64,000 bases of DNA, taken from assembly GCF_030867095.1 (NCBI RefSeq), contig NC_081824.1, positions 363,587,829 through 363,651,828 on the forward strand. The letters are read 5' to 3'. The notes under the pieces are model-generated. The model saw only the letters and a list, made by a program, of their open reading frames with translations, was not told the origin of the DNA and did not search any database. Below, piece after piece: positions 46,701-60,780 of this stretch. The position numbers were made by a program, and so were the translations under genes. Numbering within the stretch: the stretch's first letter is position 1; the number at the start of each line of letters is the position of its first letter. Origin of the DNA: Alligator mississippiensis (Eukaryota > Chordata > Crocodylia > Alligatoridae).

Positions 46701-47508
46701 AGATGCTTCTGTCTAGCTTAGAGTTTGGGGCTGTGAATCCTGGTGTGACACAGGAGCTTCCCTGCAGTCCAGAATTAGGTGCTTAAGTCCTCAAAAGCGG
46801 TGAGATACAGCCCTGCCATGAGCCTTTCTCATGGCCCGCCCTGCTCAGCAGGCTGCCTGTTACATATCTCACTCTGAGATACATAATTGCCCCCATGCTC
46901 TCAGTGAGGAGTTCACTGTACCCAACTCAGGCTGTGGGGGTTCCAGTCCAAGAGGCAGGCTCCTAAAAGATGTGACACACAGCTTTGCGGAAAAAGTACT
47001 TCTGCAGATTTAGCCCTTTGTGTGTAACAGCCTCGTGCCTCTACCAAATCTCACAGATACATTTGTTTGTAAGGTTAGCCTTGTTCATCAATGCTGCAGA
47101 AATACTCTCCGTGCCTTGTTCATTATTTGCATTTAATGAATTAACTTGCAAACAGATCTCTTATGACTCCCTTAAAGTATGGAATTTGGAGAAGTGGGTG
47201 CAGCACCTTCACCTTTCAATCCCACTTCCAAAACTTCTCTTAGAAAAACAAATCATTTTGAAGAACTAATTTACATTACTTCTTGCAGCCTGTAAAACCA
47301 CTTCATGCTGTGTCATTTGAGTCCCGTAACTAACAGCTTCTATGCAGATCTAAATAAACATTAAAAATTAAAGGCATTTCATTTCAAAAGAGCTAGAGTG
47401 AAGAACGATTGTACTTCTAATACTGTAACAGTCACAGCTCCCCTCCTCCTTCAGTAAACTCCAATTTGACAAGTTGCACACAGGTTAAAATGACATAAAG
47501 AAACATAC
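43726..47508 (-). other. PCCA: PCCA last intron
   Basis: It begins at the donor GTATGT next to 47509 and ends at the CTGCAG acceptor next to 43725. About 3.8 kb. It contains a SINE-like piece at 46345-46625; otherwise nothing was recognised. Confidence 0.85.
46345..46625 (-). repeat. tRNA-type SINE-like repeat (tentative)
   Basis: On the minus strand GTGATGAGGGCACTTGCCTG resembles an A-box region with the dense promoter-like layout of sauropsid tRNA SINEs. Later GGATAGGGATTGGACCCAAG resembles a SINE tail block. A second stretch with GGTGGTTAAATTGCTGGCCC precedes it. Assignment is by look only. Confidence 0.4.
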
Positions 47509-47586
47509 CTTGCCAGTTTTTGCAGCAACCAGACTGTTCTGCATTTTCATAGCTTCGATCACACAAATCTCTTGACCTTCTGAGAC
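47509..47586 (-). CDS. PCCA: PCCA penultimate exon carrying the biotin-attachment lysine
   Basis: This 78-base exon encodes 26 residues in phase 0, [18 protein letters not shown] followed by [12 protein letters not shown] is the biotinylation motif; the modified lysine is codon 47545-47547 (complement). A TTTTACCAG acceptor precedes it and GTATGT follows. Both the length and the boundaries equal those of the corresponding human exon, from memory. The biotin here swings between the carboxylase site on alpha and the transferase site on beta. Confidence 0.95.
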
Positions 47587-49879
47587 CTGGTAAAATTTAA
47601 GCAGTACAAAATAAGGGAAGAAGATTTTAAAATGCTCTAAACTTACAGTATCTTTCTGTACAAAACAGCTATTTGTTCCATAGGCACCGTTTATCAAAGA
47701 CTAAAATGTGTTTTACAGAACAGCTAAACTCAACTTGTCACACACAAGTCCACAGCACAATATGACGACGTGCTCTGGGTTGCCGCTGGCTAATCAAAAT
47801 TAGAACAGAGAAGGAGTAAGACACAAAAACACCCCTCAAAGTGATCCTCCCCCCACACATCCCGCATTCACAACTTGAACTTTCTACACTCACGTTCTAC
47901 AGCCGTCATAGTATGACATCAATAAAGGCCAGACCAAAATTTAATTTGTGTGGATTTGGCAGTGGAGCCTCTGCTGTGCTTCCCTGGCTCAGAGCCCAGG
48001 GACACTAATCCTGATTCAGAAGCCAAAAGTTTCTTGGCATTAGTCCTGTGGAGCATGGACCAGAGGCTTTGACAATACCCAGCAGACTAGTGCCGAGCAA
48101 AAAGTCACACCTTTGCACATGTCAGGACATATATGGTGGCTGATGACTTCAGACGGACTTAACTGAGCATGCTTACTGGGAAACACCAAGCTTTAGCCAC
48201 AGGGGAGGGACCACGGGGGCAAAATGGTAATTTTCACCACAGCTGATGGCCCTTAAAGAGAAACACTCAAGTTTCCTCTTTCTGCTTGTTTGCACTCTGC
48301 TAACAGGCATATGCAGGCCTGAGGTCATGAGCAACCCACTGTGCTGCTCTGCTGCTGGGCTGGCTGTGGCTAGGAGTTAAATTCTCTTTTCGGTGCCTTT
48401 GACTATGCTGCACAACAGAAACAAGCCACTTGAGGTTTTACGCTCCTTCAGCAGCTTACCTATTTATGAGGAAAAAACAGTGTGGTCCAAAAACTCATCC
48501 CTGGCACAAGCCCAAAGACTACAAGAGGACTCTTGGATGCAAGTGATGATCAATCAGAGATGTCAGCCCATGGATTTATGGTCTGGATGGAAGTGGAGCC
48601 CTACCCTGAGATCTAGTAGTAACTCACTGGTAGCTTTGTTGACTGCCTATAAAGGATGTACTTTTCCTGAGATGTCTGGGTGATCTTCATGGACAGCCTT
48701 ATAGCTTAGATTGCTCAGTGTCTTTGAGCTGTGTCTTCCTTTCTTGAACTGTTCAGGTGTTTAAAGCTGTTTAGTTTGAAGGCTGTTTTTGTTGGGCTTT
48801 TTTCATACAAGTCCCTTCCAGCCCCTAATGTTTATGAAATCTATGAAAGTATGTAAAGCCTGCGATTCCCCATGATGTCAAATTTAGGAATAACCTCCTT
48901 GTGAAGGAAGCTGTATGCAATGTTACGCAGGCATCTTCTCTCAGTGTATCACTACCTGGGATATATCTAGGATAAAGGTTTAAACAGTTTGGGAGGGTCC
49001 TATCCATCAGAGATGGATGAAGACACAGAGTGAAGAGATCCTGTATATGGATATATTTTCTTGTCTTAACAAGACCTGTCTTAGGAAGATACACGCTAGC
49101 AGTATGTGCATGTCCCAAACGCTGTTTTAAGCTGGAATTAATTGTGTATTTTTAAACAATGGCTGCCAAGCATCAAACTCTACCATGCGGAGCAGTCAAG
49201 CTTCTGAGCAAGGCAGAGAGAAGAAAGTCAGTAGTAGACAAAAAAGAAGTCTCTACAATATCCCCCAACAGACTGTCAACAGCAATCTGGAAGTTTTGGA
49301 GTAAGTTGCATCACATATTTGCTAGAGAAACACTATGTTCAAATTTGAAGAAACAACCAACACTATAAATACTGCAATTCCATCTTGAGATTCGGGAAAC
49401 AAATTTACATCATTAACAGCCTGAGCTTCTATGTATAGCATCACACACTTGCTCTTTGTTACGAGTTATTTCCCCTCTATTTTATCTCCACCTGTCTTTT
49501 GTCTCTCTTCCTCCACACCTGCTGCTCTGTCTTTAGCCCTCTTTCCAGTAACTCTCTCTCCTTCCTGCTTCTCATCTTTATTTTCCCCTCCCCTCCCACT
49601 GTTATGCTTTTCTTCCATCTGCTCTGAACTCTCCATCCATCTCTGAGGTTACGAGTGAAGTCATGGGTTTGGAAGCTATTAATGTATACGGTTTGTTTAA
49701 AAAAAAAAATCCAAACCTAAATTAAACTAAGAATTTGAAAAGTTTTTAATGGGAATATAAACAAGAGAAATCAAAACCAAACCCAGTTCAGCTATGGTTG
49801 ACACTCAAAGCTACAAAAGAGATGCAACAGTTCCCATAATGACCCCTTAGAAAGGTTCAGGGCCATGTAAAAGAAGACT

Positions 49880-50010
49880 GGGCTTCAGAAATTCATAAGA
49901 GCTGGGAAATTCAATCCCAGGTCTCCTACTGAGTCAGTGCACTATCAGGGGCCAATCACTTTGGTCATGAGTTTCAATTCTGGGTTCTTCTGATTCAATA
50001 CCTACCTTAC
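49880..50010 (-). repeat. tRNA-derived SINE remnant (tentative)
   Basis: Minus strand: GCACTGACTCAGTAGGAGAC followed by CTGGGATTGAATTTCCC, which looks like the anticodon-to-B-box part of a tRNA-derived SINE head. Confidence 0.4.
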
Positions 50011-53000
50011 CAGTTATTGGGAGCTCTGGCTAGTTTAGACCTCTGAAAATCTAGGAATTTAGGGCATGGCAACACTACCTCCTCAGGGGGTCAGGGCCAT
50101 TGCAATAAGGTTTACAGGTCTGGACACAGCTCCTCACAACATGGATATAATGCAGTTTTTTTTTAAATGTAGTACTTGGAATAAGCCAAAATACATTACA
50201 TCTGTTTTGGGAGGCAGCAGACTATATCCTAGCACAGGCTACAGGCGGTTCTCAGGCTCAAGCCCTAATTATGGAGTTGAGTGCCTAATTTCAGATGTAC
50301 AAATGGTCAGAAAATTTAGCCCAAGCTGAAGTTCCCATCTCTAAAATGGATCCATTGAGCAACTGGTATGCAAGCTAGTCTTTTAGATGTTGTGTGCACA
50401 GAGCTTTGAAAATGTAATTATTCCTTAAGTGCTAAATAGAGTTGTGTCTGTGCATCTTGGGTGTACTGTACTACAAACAGCATTAAATACTACTGTGACG
50501 GATAAGTGTGAAAACCTGTATTTGGAACCTCCCAGCTTCTGTTTTGTGTTTACAGGATGACTATAAAGAGTTGGTCTTTTATAGGGGAAAAAAAACACAC
50601 AGACAAAGTAAGAGTCAACATCCTGTACTCTTGTTAAATTTAGAAGGAAGACAGCATTTTCAGTAGGTCCCCATGTTAAAATGCTGTGACAGCCCTTTTG
50701 ATAATGAGCAATTTGTTTAAAATTACTTTGGCAAAAATGTCACTTAAGCACAGAAGTTTAATCATTGTCCTTACATTAAACCTTTATAGCTCCTTTCATT
50801 GTGTTGCAAAGCAACAAATCCTAAAATTAGGCACTTGTACCTCTCTATTTTCTCCTTCTCTCTTTTGGGCTTTGTGCAATTTCTTTCATTACATAATTGC
50901 ATGTATCCTTTAGCCTGTCTGTATCATTAGGCTGTAAATGAAAATCTTAGCGATGTGTATAGCTTTTTCCTCGCTCCCTTACTTAAAGATAAATACGGGC
51001 TTTCCAAAATACTGTACTCTTTTCATAAGGTTAGATTTCTTCCACTGCATGTTAAAACTATGAAATTCAATTCTGATTTGCAATTATCGTTACATTTTAA
51101 ATTTACAGTGATGACCAAGATCAGTCAAAACAAATACATAAAAATAAACAGAAAACAATTTTGATTGATCTGAGCCCAGGAAACTAACTTGTGCTTTCTG
51201 GTAAAAAGAAACAAAACAATCTCCTTTTTAAAAAAAGTTTTATGCTGTACAGAGACCTACTTTTATACTACTTGGGTTAATGTTAATATGGACATGAAAA
51301 AATGTATTTAAACTTGTAAAATGCATTTTTACTGCAACAGCAGATATTTTAATAATTTATGTTTTTAGTTCAGTTTTGTAATTTTATCAAACATCCAAAA
51401 CAGAAAGAACTGAAGTGAAGGGCACCTAATGTCCAACTGTTTCTAACAATTTAGACATGAAATTTAGGAATGGTAAATAGCACTGATTGCATAACTTAGT
51501 CTGAATTTAAAAGAAAATATTACAACAATATATGGAACTGTCTTCAATGTTTTTCTAACCAATAACTGAGGATGAGAAATGGAAGTGGAATTTGAAAAAG
51601 AAACAACACCAAACTATTTCCATTATACCAGAGGAGGAACATAAAGATAATTGTATTCTCAGAGAAGACTTTAAAATTCAGAGGTACAATAAGACAACTA
51701 GTATCTGAGGACATTACCACTACAAGATCTTTATGAGTATAGTGAACTCTAAGACTTTTGTGAATCATTTGATAAAGACTTAATGATTGTGACAGGATGT
51801 CTTCTATGTTAGGCTTACAAAATGGTCACAAGCCCCACAAGTCTTTTCGATAAACCCAATCAGCACTGATGTACTTCTCCACTCTTTGTCTAATTGGTGT
51901 AAAGTTTGTAGATCTGAATCCTGTATCTTTCATCCAGCTTACTGCGTCCTCTCCTTTGACATAGGGTCAAGGTTCACATTCGCATCCGATTATCAAAGTG
52001 GCACTCATTAAGCAGCAGCCTGCCTCGCACCAAAATGAGTTAGCTTGAAGAAAAACTCAGCCCATTTACTCAGCAGATTTCAGCATTTTAAGGAGGCCTG
52101 AATGTCACACAGTATTGCTACATTTTGAAGAGTTTCAGACATCTCCAGCTGATGATTAATTGTGAGTGATGGGAAATAAAATCCAGTAAAGCCAGCTGCT
52201 TGCCATGGTCGGCAAAATTACTATAATGGATATAGGCTGCCAATTTTCCAGTTTTACTGGCAAGTCTTCCAAGTGTAATTAAGGGAAGTTATAAATGATA
52301 TGGAAATCTATCAAGTCCCATTTATTTTCAGAGGACTCTTTCCCCAGAGACTTTTATCTTCAAGCTTATAGTTTGCTTTGTTGTGCTAATGATTTAAACC
52401 ACTTCTTATTTCTGATTAAAGCCCCCAATATCCTTCATAAGAAGTTAGATCCACTTCTTTCACAAAGATTTAAAGAAACAGAAACCTTTTTAAGTTGTGT
52501 TTTGTGAACTAAGCTGAACCCTTGCTTCCCCTGTGGAAACTTAACAGAATACGCTGCATCCATCTACCTTTTGGGTTTTGGACTGTCAGTAACCTCAAGG
52601 ACAGCAAAGAGTTTGGGAGAAGAGTTGAATTTAAAAAAACAAAACAAAAACAAAGAAAAAGGAGAAAGAAAACAGAAAAACAAAAAGCTAAAGACTGTAG
52701 AAGCTGTCTGATATACTAGACATTTAGCAGAGGGTGGTGTTGCTTGCTAATGTTGTTTGATTTGGAATAAAAGCATGAAAATGATGTGCAAAGGCCTAAA
52801 ATTGGAGATGGAATACTGTGCAGTCATCCTTCACATTTCTCAATTTCATCCTTCAGAGCCACAAAATGGGGGTGATACAGTTACTGGATGAGATTTACAG
52901 TAACAGCTGTGGTCTTCCCACACAAGGGAGGACCTTCTAATGGGCTAAGGTCTGTTTTGAACAGACGGGGAGTAACAAAACAAGGTTCCCTATTAAGGCC

Positions 53001-53680
53001 GAGCAGTAATATTCCTGATAAAGAAAACAAGAGTAGTGGTAACATTGCCTTTAAGAGACCTAAATCCCTTGTTGTTGTTTAAAAAAATAGAGCTATTTTA
53101 GAAACTGCTAACTGCTAAATAAATAAATAAAAAAAAGACTAAAGGGATAAAAATGCTGGAGATTTTTTTTTAATCTACTCTCTAGCAACTGTAAAGAATG
53201 CATAGGAACCAGTGCCAGTGGCATATGGCTTTCTACTGTGCTAAACATTCATACAAAAGACAGGTTCATCAGTCATTGGAGTATCTGGATAAAAAATTAG
53301 CTCCTGATGGATGGTATTTAGAGCTTACCTGCTGCTAGTACATTACCAGAGAAACACAGGTTTTGAAACCCACATGACATTAGAAACTGCAGACCATGAA
53401 ATACCCCACGTGCAAGTGCACATAATGTACGCCAGGTTATACAAAATAATAAATAAGCTATTTAAACCCTCTGCATAAAATTGGGCCCGCTGCAAGGAAC
53501 CCTGGGTCAGTCCTACACAGGCCAATTAATGCACAGCATCTGCTGTATAGAAGCAGTGCATGAAGCACTTCCGAATGATTTCAGCAATTAAAAGAAAACT
53601 GTTTCCTGCCTGTTCTGACAGCAATGGTTTCAATGCAAGAGTGAGCATCAAATCATTGTGGAGCTGAAAAAATTTAAGCC

Positions 53681-53699
53681 TTTTTTTTTTTTTTTTTTT
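53681..53699. repeat. Homopolymer run of 19 T
   Basis: Uninterrupted T run followed by a G-rich stretch. Confidence 0.9.
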
Positions 53700-56600
53700 G
53701 GAAGAGGGGGTGGGTGGCAGGAAGATTTCTTATGGAAGAGGATCATTCTTTTGTTGTCCTACATTCTGTGTTTTTCTGCCAAATTAGACAGAAGGCTCCA
53801 AGGGCTTACAAGGCCCTCTACAGTATCACCTTCTGGTGCACTGTTGCTCCCTAAAAAGATGGATCAATATCAACCCTGCTGATTCGTCTACAAAAGTGAA
53901 AATCCTTGAATTACATTTTTGAGGCCATTATCTTTAGAATACAGGTGCTCCCAATGCAATGCATTTTTAAAGCCTGTAGATCTGCAGAAAAGCACAGGCA
54001 CAGCCCCAAGCAGTAAGCGTCTCTGATTTGGTTAAAAGTGCAGTTAGATTCTGATGTTAATGATGCTTCCTTTCTGAGCCTGAGACAGAGGCTGATAAAC
54101 ATCCCTCGAAATTTCCATTATTTTGACCCTTTCACCCTCACACATTTATGTATGGCAGGGAGGGACAATGGGAGACTGCAGTATTAAATCAACAGCCAAG
54201 GTATCTTGGAGGTCATAAAAGTATTGCATATACTTTTGCAAAATCCTTACAAACATGAGAGACCTGTGTTCATTTTAGGCACTAAGGTAGGCCAAGGGGG
54301 TTGGAAAATAATACTCCGTGTTACTTTTCTTAACCTATGTTTTTATTTGAATTAATCCACTTTGGTTTCACTGCCCTTCCCTGATGCTCTCTCTCTATGA
54401 CTTGTTGGCATTGTGGCAGCCAGCACCAACCTGGAAAACAAATCAGGAGGAATTGGATGAGCAGCCATAGAAATTCCTTGACGTCGTCAAAATCTGAGTA
54501 AAATCATTGGTGGGGGTTCCCCCTCCTTCCAAATTAATTTGAAATAGTAACTATACAGCTGAAAATATCATTATCGGCAATTAACAGCACTTGACAGATG
54601 CTTATTAAACTTTTAAAGCCATTCTACTTTAAAGAATAAATGTAGGTATAGCACTTCCCAGATTTCCTGACCTCTGAGTAACCCCAGACCACTTGATGTC
54701 CCTCTACTAACAATAGCACTGGTCTCTGCACCCCCACTTATCCAGACCACTAGTGGGGAATTTCTGAAATGATCAAGAGCAAACCTTTGAGGAAGCTGAT
54801 GTGCAGCACAGAAGTTTTCTGGCAGGACTTAGGTTACACGCACACATGGATTTAAGAGATTAAGCCAAAGGACAGGTTCTGTTTTAGGAATATTTTGATT
54901 TATCAGTGATCGTTGAAAACCCTTATGAATCTGCAGAAAGCTGTGTGTCATTTAGAAACAAAATCACAATAAATCCACATTTCTAAATGACATCATCCAT
55001 TTCTCACTAGTAAGAAATTCTATTATTAATTACATTTTGTTTCTTACTGTTACAATCAAACTTCCCCTTTCTTAAACCCCGCTCTGACACAAATCTACAT
55101 CTATGTATTTACACAGAGAAATATAAATAAAATCTATTAAATCACAAAGTTATCTCTGCAGAAGAATATAGTGTTATACTATAACATAAATGTAACCAAA
55201 ACACAAAGGTAGTTCAAAAGGTTACATACTTAATCTGTATTACTATATAAAGCCAGTGAACATAAATATTGCTTTCAGACTTGTGCAGTGAGAATGGTGG
55301 AAATGTCTAAGTGCTTTTGTTATTGGGGTATTTTGTTTTCTGAGATTATGAAACTAATTTTATCTTCTGTTTACTGATAAAACTCTAAGTAACTATATTG
55401 TTATATGCTGAATCATAAAGGATAAATGAGATTCCCCTTCATGTTCAAACAAGTTTGCAACCTCTATCTTACAAAAAAATAAAGCATACAAACCCATCAG
55501 AGAATAACTATAGAAAATCCAAAAAGAACAAGGAAAAACACCACTTTTAAATAAGGGAAAACCTTTGTTTGTTCATTCTACTTGCAGCAGATAATGTGTG
55601 TGGTTTGGGGAGTATTTTTATCTATTAAATCACCTCATTAATCTCTATATCAAATATATTTGCAAAGTCAGAATTTAACTAACTAATCCTGTTTCTTCTT
55701 CTTTCCCTTGTGATTATTTTCTCCACGATTCATATATCCCAGCTGGTCTAATAATTATTATGGACAGAAAATAACAAAGAGAAACACCTTCCTTATTAGA
55801 TTTTGGGGGCAGACTGGCAAATGGGGTTTGAAACCACAAGTAAACTGGTGAAAAGCAACAGGTAACATTAAAAAAAATATCTTATTTTACAAACTGTGTG
55901 GAGGGCTCAGAATTGGGCAGGTTTTGTTTTTCACTTGTGACTGTTTTCAAGTTCTAGCCGACTAGACATGTTGACAATCCAATCAGAACCTCTTCTGTGC
56001 TTTTGAAAGTTACACGGTTACAATAAAAAAAAGTGGAAGGGGGCAGAATTTGAAAAGCTATGCCTACAACAATTTAACTAGAAAAAGATTTTAATTCAAT
56101 AGAAAATGAAAAATTCTCCATCTATTTCTAGTCAAACAGCATTAAGGAGTCTGCAAAAAATAACTTACCCAATGTCTCTCACTTCAACCGTTTTAAACAA
56201 TCACAGGATTTTATCTTAATTCTGAAATTAACCAAACCATCAGTTTGTTGAATCCCATCATATATTAATATTTTGAGAGGAAAAGCCTGCGTTGTACAAT
56301 CTCAAGGGACAGGCTTCTCCTAGACTGGAGAAAGATTTAGCATTTATAAACTATGGCTTCCCTCTGAAAGTCATAGCATAATCGTGAAGTGAAAGTGTTA
56401 TTTAAAAAAAAAAAAACAGTTTGATCTTTGATAACATTCTCTAATTATGATTTTTCTGAATGTATTTGAAAAAAGTATTTACTTATTAATTTGCATATCA
56501 GACATATGCAAAACTGAAGTAGTAAAAATATTAATAATTTTGTGGGTCCATAGAGAACTTGACAATCTATGCTGTTGCCATGAACATCTCAGAATAGTTA

Positions 56601-59600
56601 CGAAGAGCCCATTTAGGGAACACCCTGGCAGATGTCTTTAACCATAAGCTGACAACTTAAGCCCTGCCTATGGAACCATTAGTATCTTTTGCCTCCCATA
56701 TACTGTGGGTTTCAGTCAATAATATTCTATACACAGAAAGGTCAAATGGGATAGGAGACACACAAATGGTGAATAGGACCTGCATTTATGTTGTTCTCCA
56801 TGATTGATGCAGAATGACTGCGCAGTCAAAATGACTTTTCAAATTTGGGGGGGTATTTTTAGTGGTTGATACATGATAAAATCATGACAGCAGCATTTTG
56901 ACTGTGGTTTATTAAGATGGCATTGCATGCAATCAGTGCTTGGGATTCATCTGTGCTGTCTCTGAAGCAGCACGAGGGTGCAGGATCTGTCCCATGATAC
57001 TGATTTTCACTTTGTGCTTCACTTCCCTTTCCCTTAACATTGATTCTGTGCTGAATCTGGACTACTCCAAGGACCTCTTAACAATAGTTTCATCATAATA
57101 TATACCTCTCTACAAAAACTGCCTTTAAAGAACATTGCAATACACATGGTTTACTACAAACAGACAGTAATATTATAGGATATACGATTTGAAAGTTGCA
57201 GCTAAATTTAGTCTTTTTTTCCAAATCAGGTGTCCTCTTTTGCATTCAGACAGTATTCAAATGCAGGCTAATTGTGTTGTTCATATTACTTTGATGAAAT
57301 GAGTGTTGTTCAGAGTGCCAACCCTTCCCAGCAATAATTAAGTGACTTCCCTCCAATAACGTGGCAAAAATGGTAAGGAAAGTGCAACGCAACTATAAAA
57401 CAAAGAACAGCAGTGGTGGTAGAAGCTCTGCTCCTCTTAGTGAGACTTCCCTATTGTGGTGTTGAAAAGCTGAGGCCTGACATGTAGCCAGCAGAAAATT
57501 AATTTCTTGCATGTCCACTACTTTTCTGGCAGAAGTGAATTGCAAACTGCTTATCCGACTCGCCAGAGCACCCTCACACAGCCTTCTATCAGGCTTCAGC
57601 AGCTCAGAGCTTTTCTATAAACAGCAGCCAAGAGAGCACATTACACTTGATCGAAAAACAACGACAAAGTGTGAGGAAAATGAATGCAGAGACTGTAGTT
57701 AGCTTCTCATTTGGCTAAGAACACACAGAGAGCAACTAACAAACACCATATGCTTTACCTGGCCAAGCACGATGGCCCATAACTAAATGGCTGACAACAG
57801 ACAATTTGTTAATGCAGCCACTCAAACAAAGATGATGTGCCCCCTCACAAGAAGTTTCTTATTGCAAAGTTACCTCTGAAGTACAGCTAATGTGGTCTAG
57901 TTCTCAACACTATTAGTCTCTGAAAAGATCTCTCTGTGAGCAGAGTATTACTATAGAGAATTTATTATGTTAGCTTCCAACAGTATTTAGCATCGTTCAC
58001 AGATAGAAAAAAAATATATATATTGAAAGAGCTAATCCCAATGCAGTGTATTCATAAGAGCATAATACCTGAAGGTGTGTGCCTTGTTTCCGCACACCAT
58101 TACAGTTTTAACTGGTAACTACAGTTGGCAATGTAAAAAAAATACTTAAATGCCTTGTTTTTCAAGCTGACTAAAGAAATAAGATTATACTCAAGCAATG
58201 GGACAAAAGGGTCTCTATTCATCAGAGAGCTGCAGGTCTTTGTCCATCCTCCCTTGGATAGCTATAGTGAGCAAACTGAATTCTGATGGGCAGCCAAGAT
58301 ATGCAATCTGAATCATACTACACCACTGCACTTAAGTGCAGACAGCTGATGCTACCTACTCTTCGTTCCCCTTTTTTAAAAAGTTTCTTAAACTAGTTCC
58401 ACATAGGAAGAAATTAAGGTAAACCCTTTTCAATAACACAAATGTATTTTTTTGTAATTAAAAGCCATATAACAAGCACCGACAAGCGCCGGTCAGCATA
58501 ATATAGATTATGCTGTTCAAACATTTTGCCATTCACTACCTCCAGCAAAAAGCTGCAGGAGAGGAGGAGAAAAAAAATTCCCTTCCCCCATCACTTCATA
58601 CTCTACTGCACTATACCACTTGTGGATTCATACCTGGAAATTTACTTATTTATTTTTAATCCCCTGGCCCTGGCCACATGCCCTCATGTTTTTATTCCTT
58701 CAAGACCACAACATATTCAAATCAAGTGTAAAAAAATATTTAAAAACATTTAGCAGAATTGATTTTTTTTAACCCTTCCATTAACACAATCAAAAGTGTA
58801 AAGGTTAGGGAAAAAAATGACCCAGAGTCCTTGCCTTGAAAATATTGCTTTTCTCCAAAAAAGTAAATGTTTTCTCAGTCCCTCATTCACTTTGCAACTC
58901 TTACTTGCCTGTGGAGAAGCAGTATGTTTCATACTCCCTATGATGAGATGAAAATGTTGTAAGGCAGTTTTTCTAACCAGATTCATGTGATCTTTGGACT
59001 AGCTGTTTTGTTACCTGTTCATTAAATTTTGTCCTTCTGTGAGCAAACACGACATTAATAACTTTTTGGATAGCTCACAAACGAGTATCTCAGCGCTCCA
59101 GGTCCCGGTCCCACAGACACCCCAGTCATGATTAACCTTACACAAGCATGTGAAGCAATGGGGCTCCTCCCAGGCATAACGTTACTACCATTTGGGGCTT
59201 ACGCTAGCATTAGGGAGTTCAGGCTGAGTGGGGCTCAATTTTAAGCAATTACAGCAATGTTTTAAAGTGCGAACATAAATAAAATGGCTCAAATGCTATT
59301 TTTGCCAGAAGCAGCATTTACTAGCCAGAAAATATTCATTCCTTTGCTGCATGACACAACAGAGTTTTTCTTGCAGTGTTACTAAACCAGAATTAGGTTG
59401 GTTTCCCTGTATAACTAATTTTGAACATAAACATGTGGGGACAAGGTCCCAGATATTTACATCCCTAGATCTGTAGCTTTTACTTCCATGAACAGAGTAA
59501 GCTTCCTGAAACAGAGGAAGTATTGTGGAAATGTGTAAACAGACCAACCACTCTACAGAGTTTCACTGGCACAGCCCATTGCCTTTAGAACACGCTTCTA

Positions 59601-59891
59601 TTTGGAGGAGAAATGCTAACGTTTTTACTCAATTTTTTTCTCTGCCCCTCTCTAAAGTATAGGCTTAAATGCTGGAGTATAAATTCAGATACTACGACTT
59701 ACTATTTTGGCAATGTCTTAAAATAACAGTATTTGAGAATTAAGCAATGCAGGCATCATTCTAAAGTTTCCTATGTCAGTGCAATTCCAGTGTGTAGGTA
59801 CCTTCCACAGTGTAAGTACAATCAGATTCAGGCATTTTGCCCTTAAAAGTAGTAATAGCTGGTGCTATACTCAGAGTTCACACCACACTCA

Positions 59892-60334
59892 GCATGTCTA
59901 CACATGCATTTACTGTGCAGTAACTTAGTTCACAGTAAGCAGTTTTTAGACCAGCATTTACACATGTAGGTGTTACAGCACACTAATACTATGTATGCAC
60001 TGATTTGGGAGTAAAGTTACTCTCAAGTCAGTCCACACAAACAGGGTTACTGCGCAACAAGGCGTCTACACATGCTTTACTGTGCAGTAACTACTCAGGA
60101 GTAAATTTGCTACCTGCATCATGCAAGGACAGTAACTATGGCAACTTATGCCAACTCGGGAGCAAATCTGCATGATGCAGGTAGCAAATTTACTCCCGAG
60201 TTGGTGTAAGTCACCATGGTTACTGCACAGTACCGGCATGCACATGTAGGTGCATGACTATACTGCACAGTAATTTTCAGTTACTGCGCAATAACATAAG
60301 TTACAGTGTAGTAATGGTATACGTGTAGACATGC
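59892..60334. mobile_element. Fold-back MITE with CATGTCTACAC termini
   Basis: The left end GCATGTCTACACATGC mirrors the right end ending GTGTAGACATGC. Inside, 60094-60125 and 60169-60200 are inverse complements at 31 of 32 positions. Within the second arm region, CCAACTCGGGAG (60151-60162) also pairs with CTCCCGAGTTGG (60193-60204). TTACTGTGCAGTAA-type palindromic words recur throughout (for example near 59911 and 60078). Flanks ACACTCAG and CCACTGAG agree at 6 of 8 positions, suggesting an old hAT-like target duplication. Confidence 0.65.
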
Positions 60335-60534
60335 CCACTGAGTAATGATGAAAGCCACTTCAATGCAACACTTTTTCAGTTTTAGTGCTGTGATGTAACA
60401 AGGATAATAGTAATGTGGTCCTGCCCTTCCTTCTCTCCCACTTAGATTTTATTCTTTGCCATAATAGGGTAAGGGAAGCACCAAGAACTTGTTTTTGCAC
60501 AACATGGAATTTCCCTTCCAGCAGCAGCACAATG

Positions 60535-60780
60535 AGGGGGCTGAGTGCTTGGGGCAGCTGCCACACACAGAGGCTGTGGCAACTTCTGGTGCCTATGCCA
60601 TCAGCAGGGCCATCCAGGGGGACAGAGGGGATGCTGCTTCAGGCCCCATGCTTTGGGGGGTCCCTGCAAAGCTGGGCCAGCTTCATGTCCAGCCACTTGC
60701 TCCCCCAACACCCTGCTGCTGTGTCCAGGCCCTGCACAGGCTGATTTGCCCCAGGCCCCACACACTGTTATGGTCATCTC
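60535..60780. repeat. GC-rich repeat-like piece, unassigned
   Basis: A compositional island in AT-rich intron, with GGGCCATCCAGGGGGACAG and GCCCCAGGCCCC stretches that recall degraded hAT ends. There is no CpG-rich promoter signature and no splice context for the open frames seen here. Confidence 0.3.

Noticed and set aside
48400..48860. Possible CR1 3' tail (AAGTCCCTTCCAGCCCCTAA near 48810)
   Set aside because: Only the last 40 bases look CR1-like; the rest could not be matched to the other copies, so it is not annotated as an element.
49431..49646. 71-codon serine/proline/leucine-rich frame
   Set aside because: A pyrimidine-rich tract translated; low complexity, no start or splice context.
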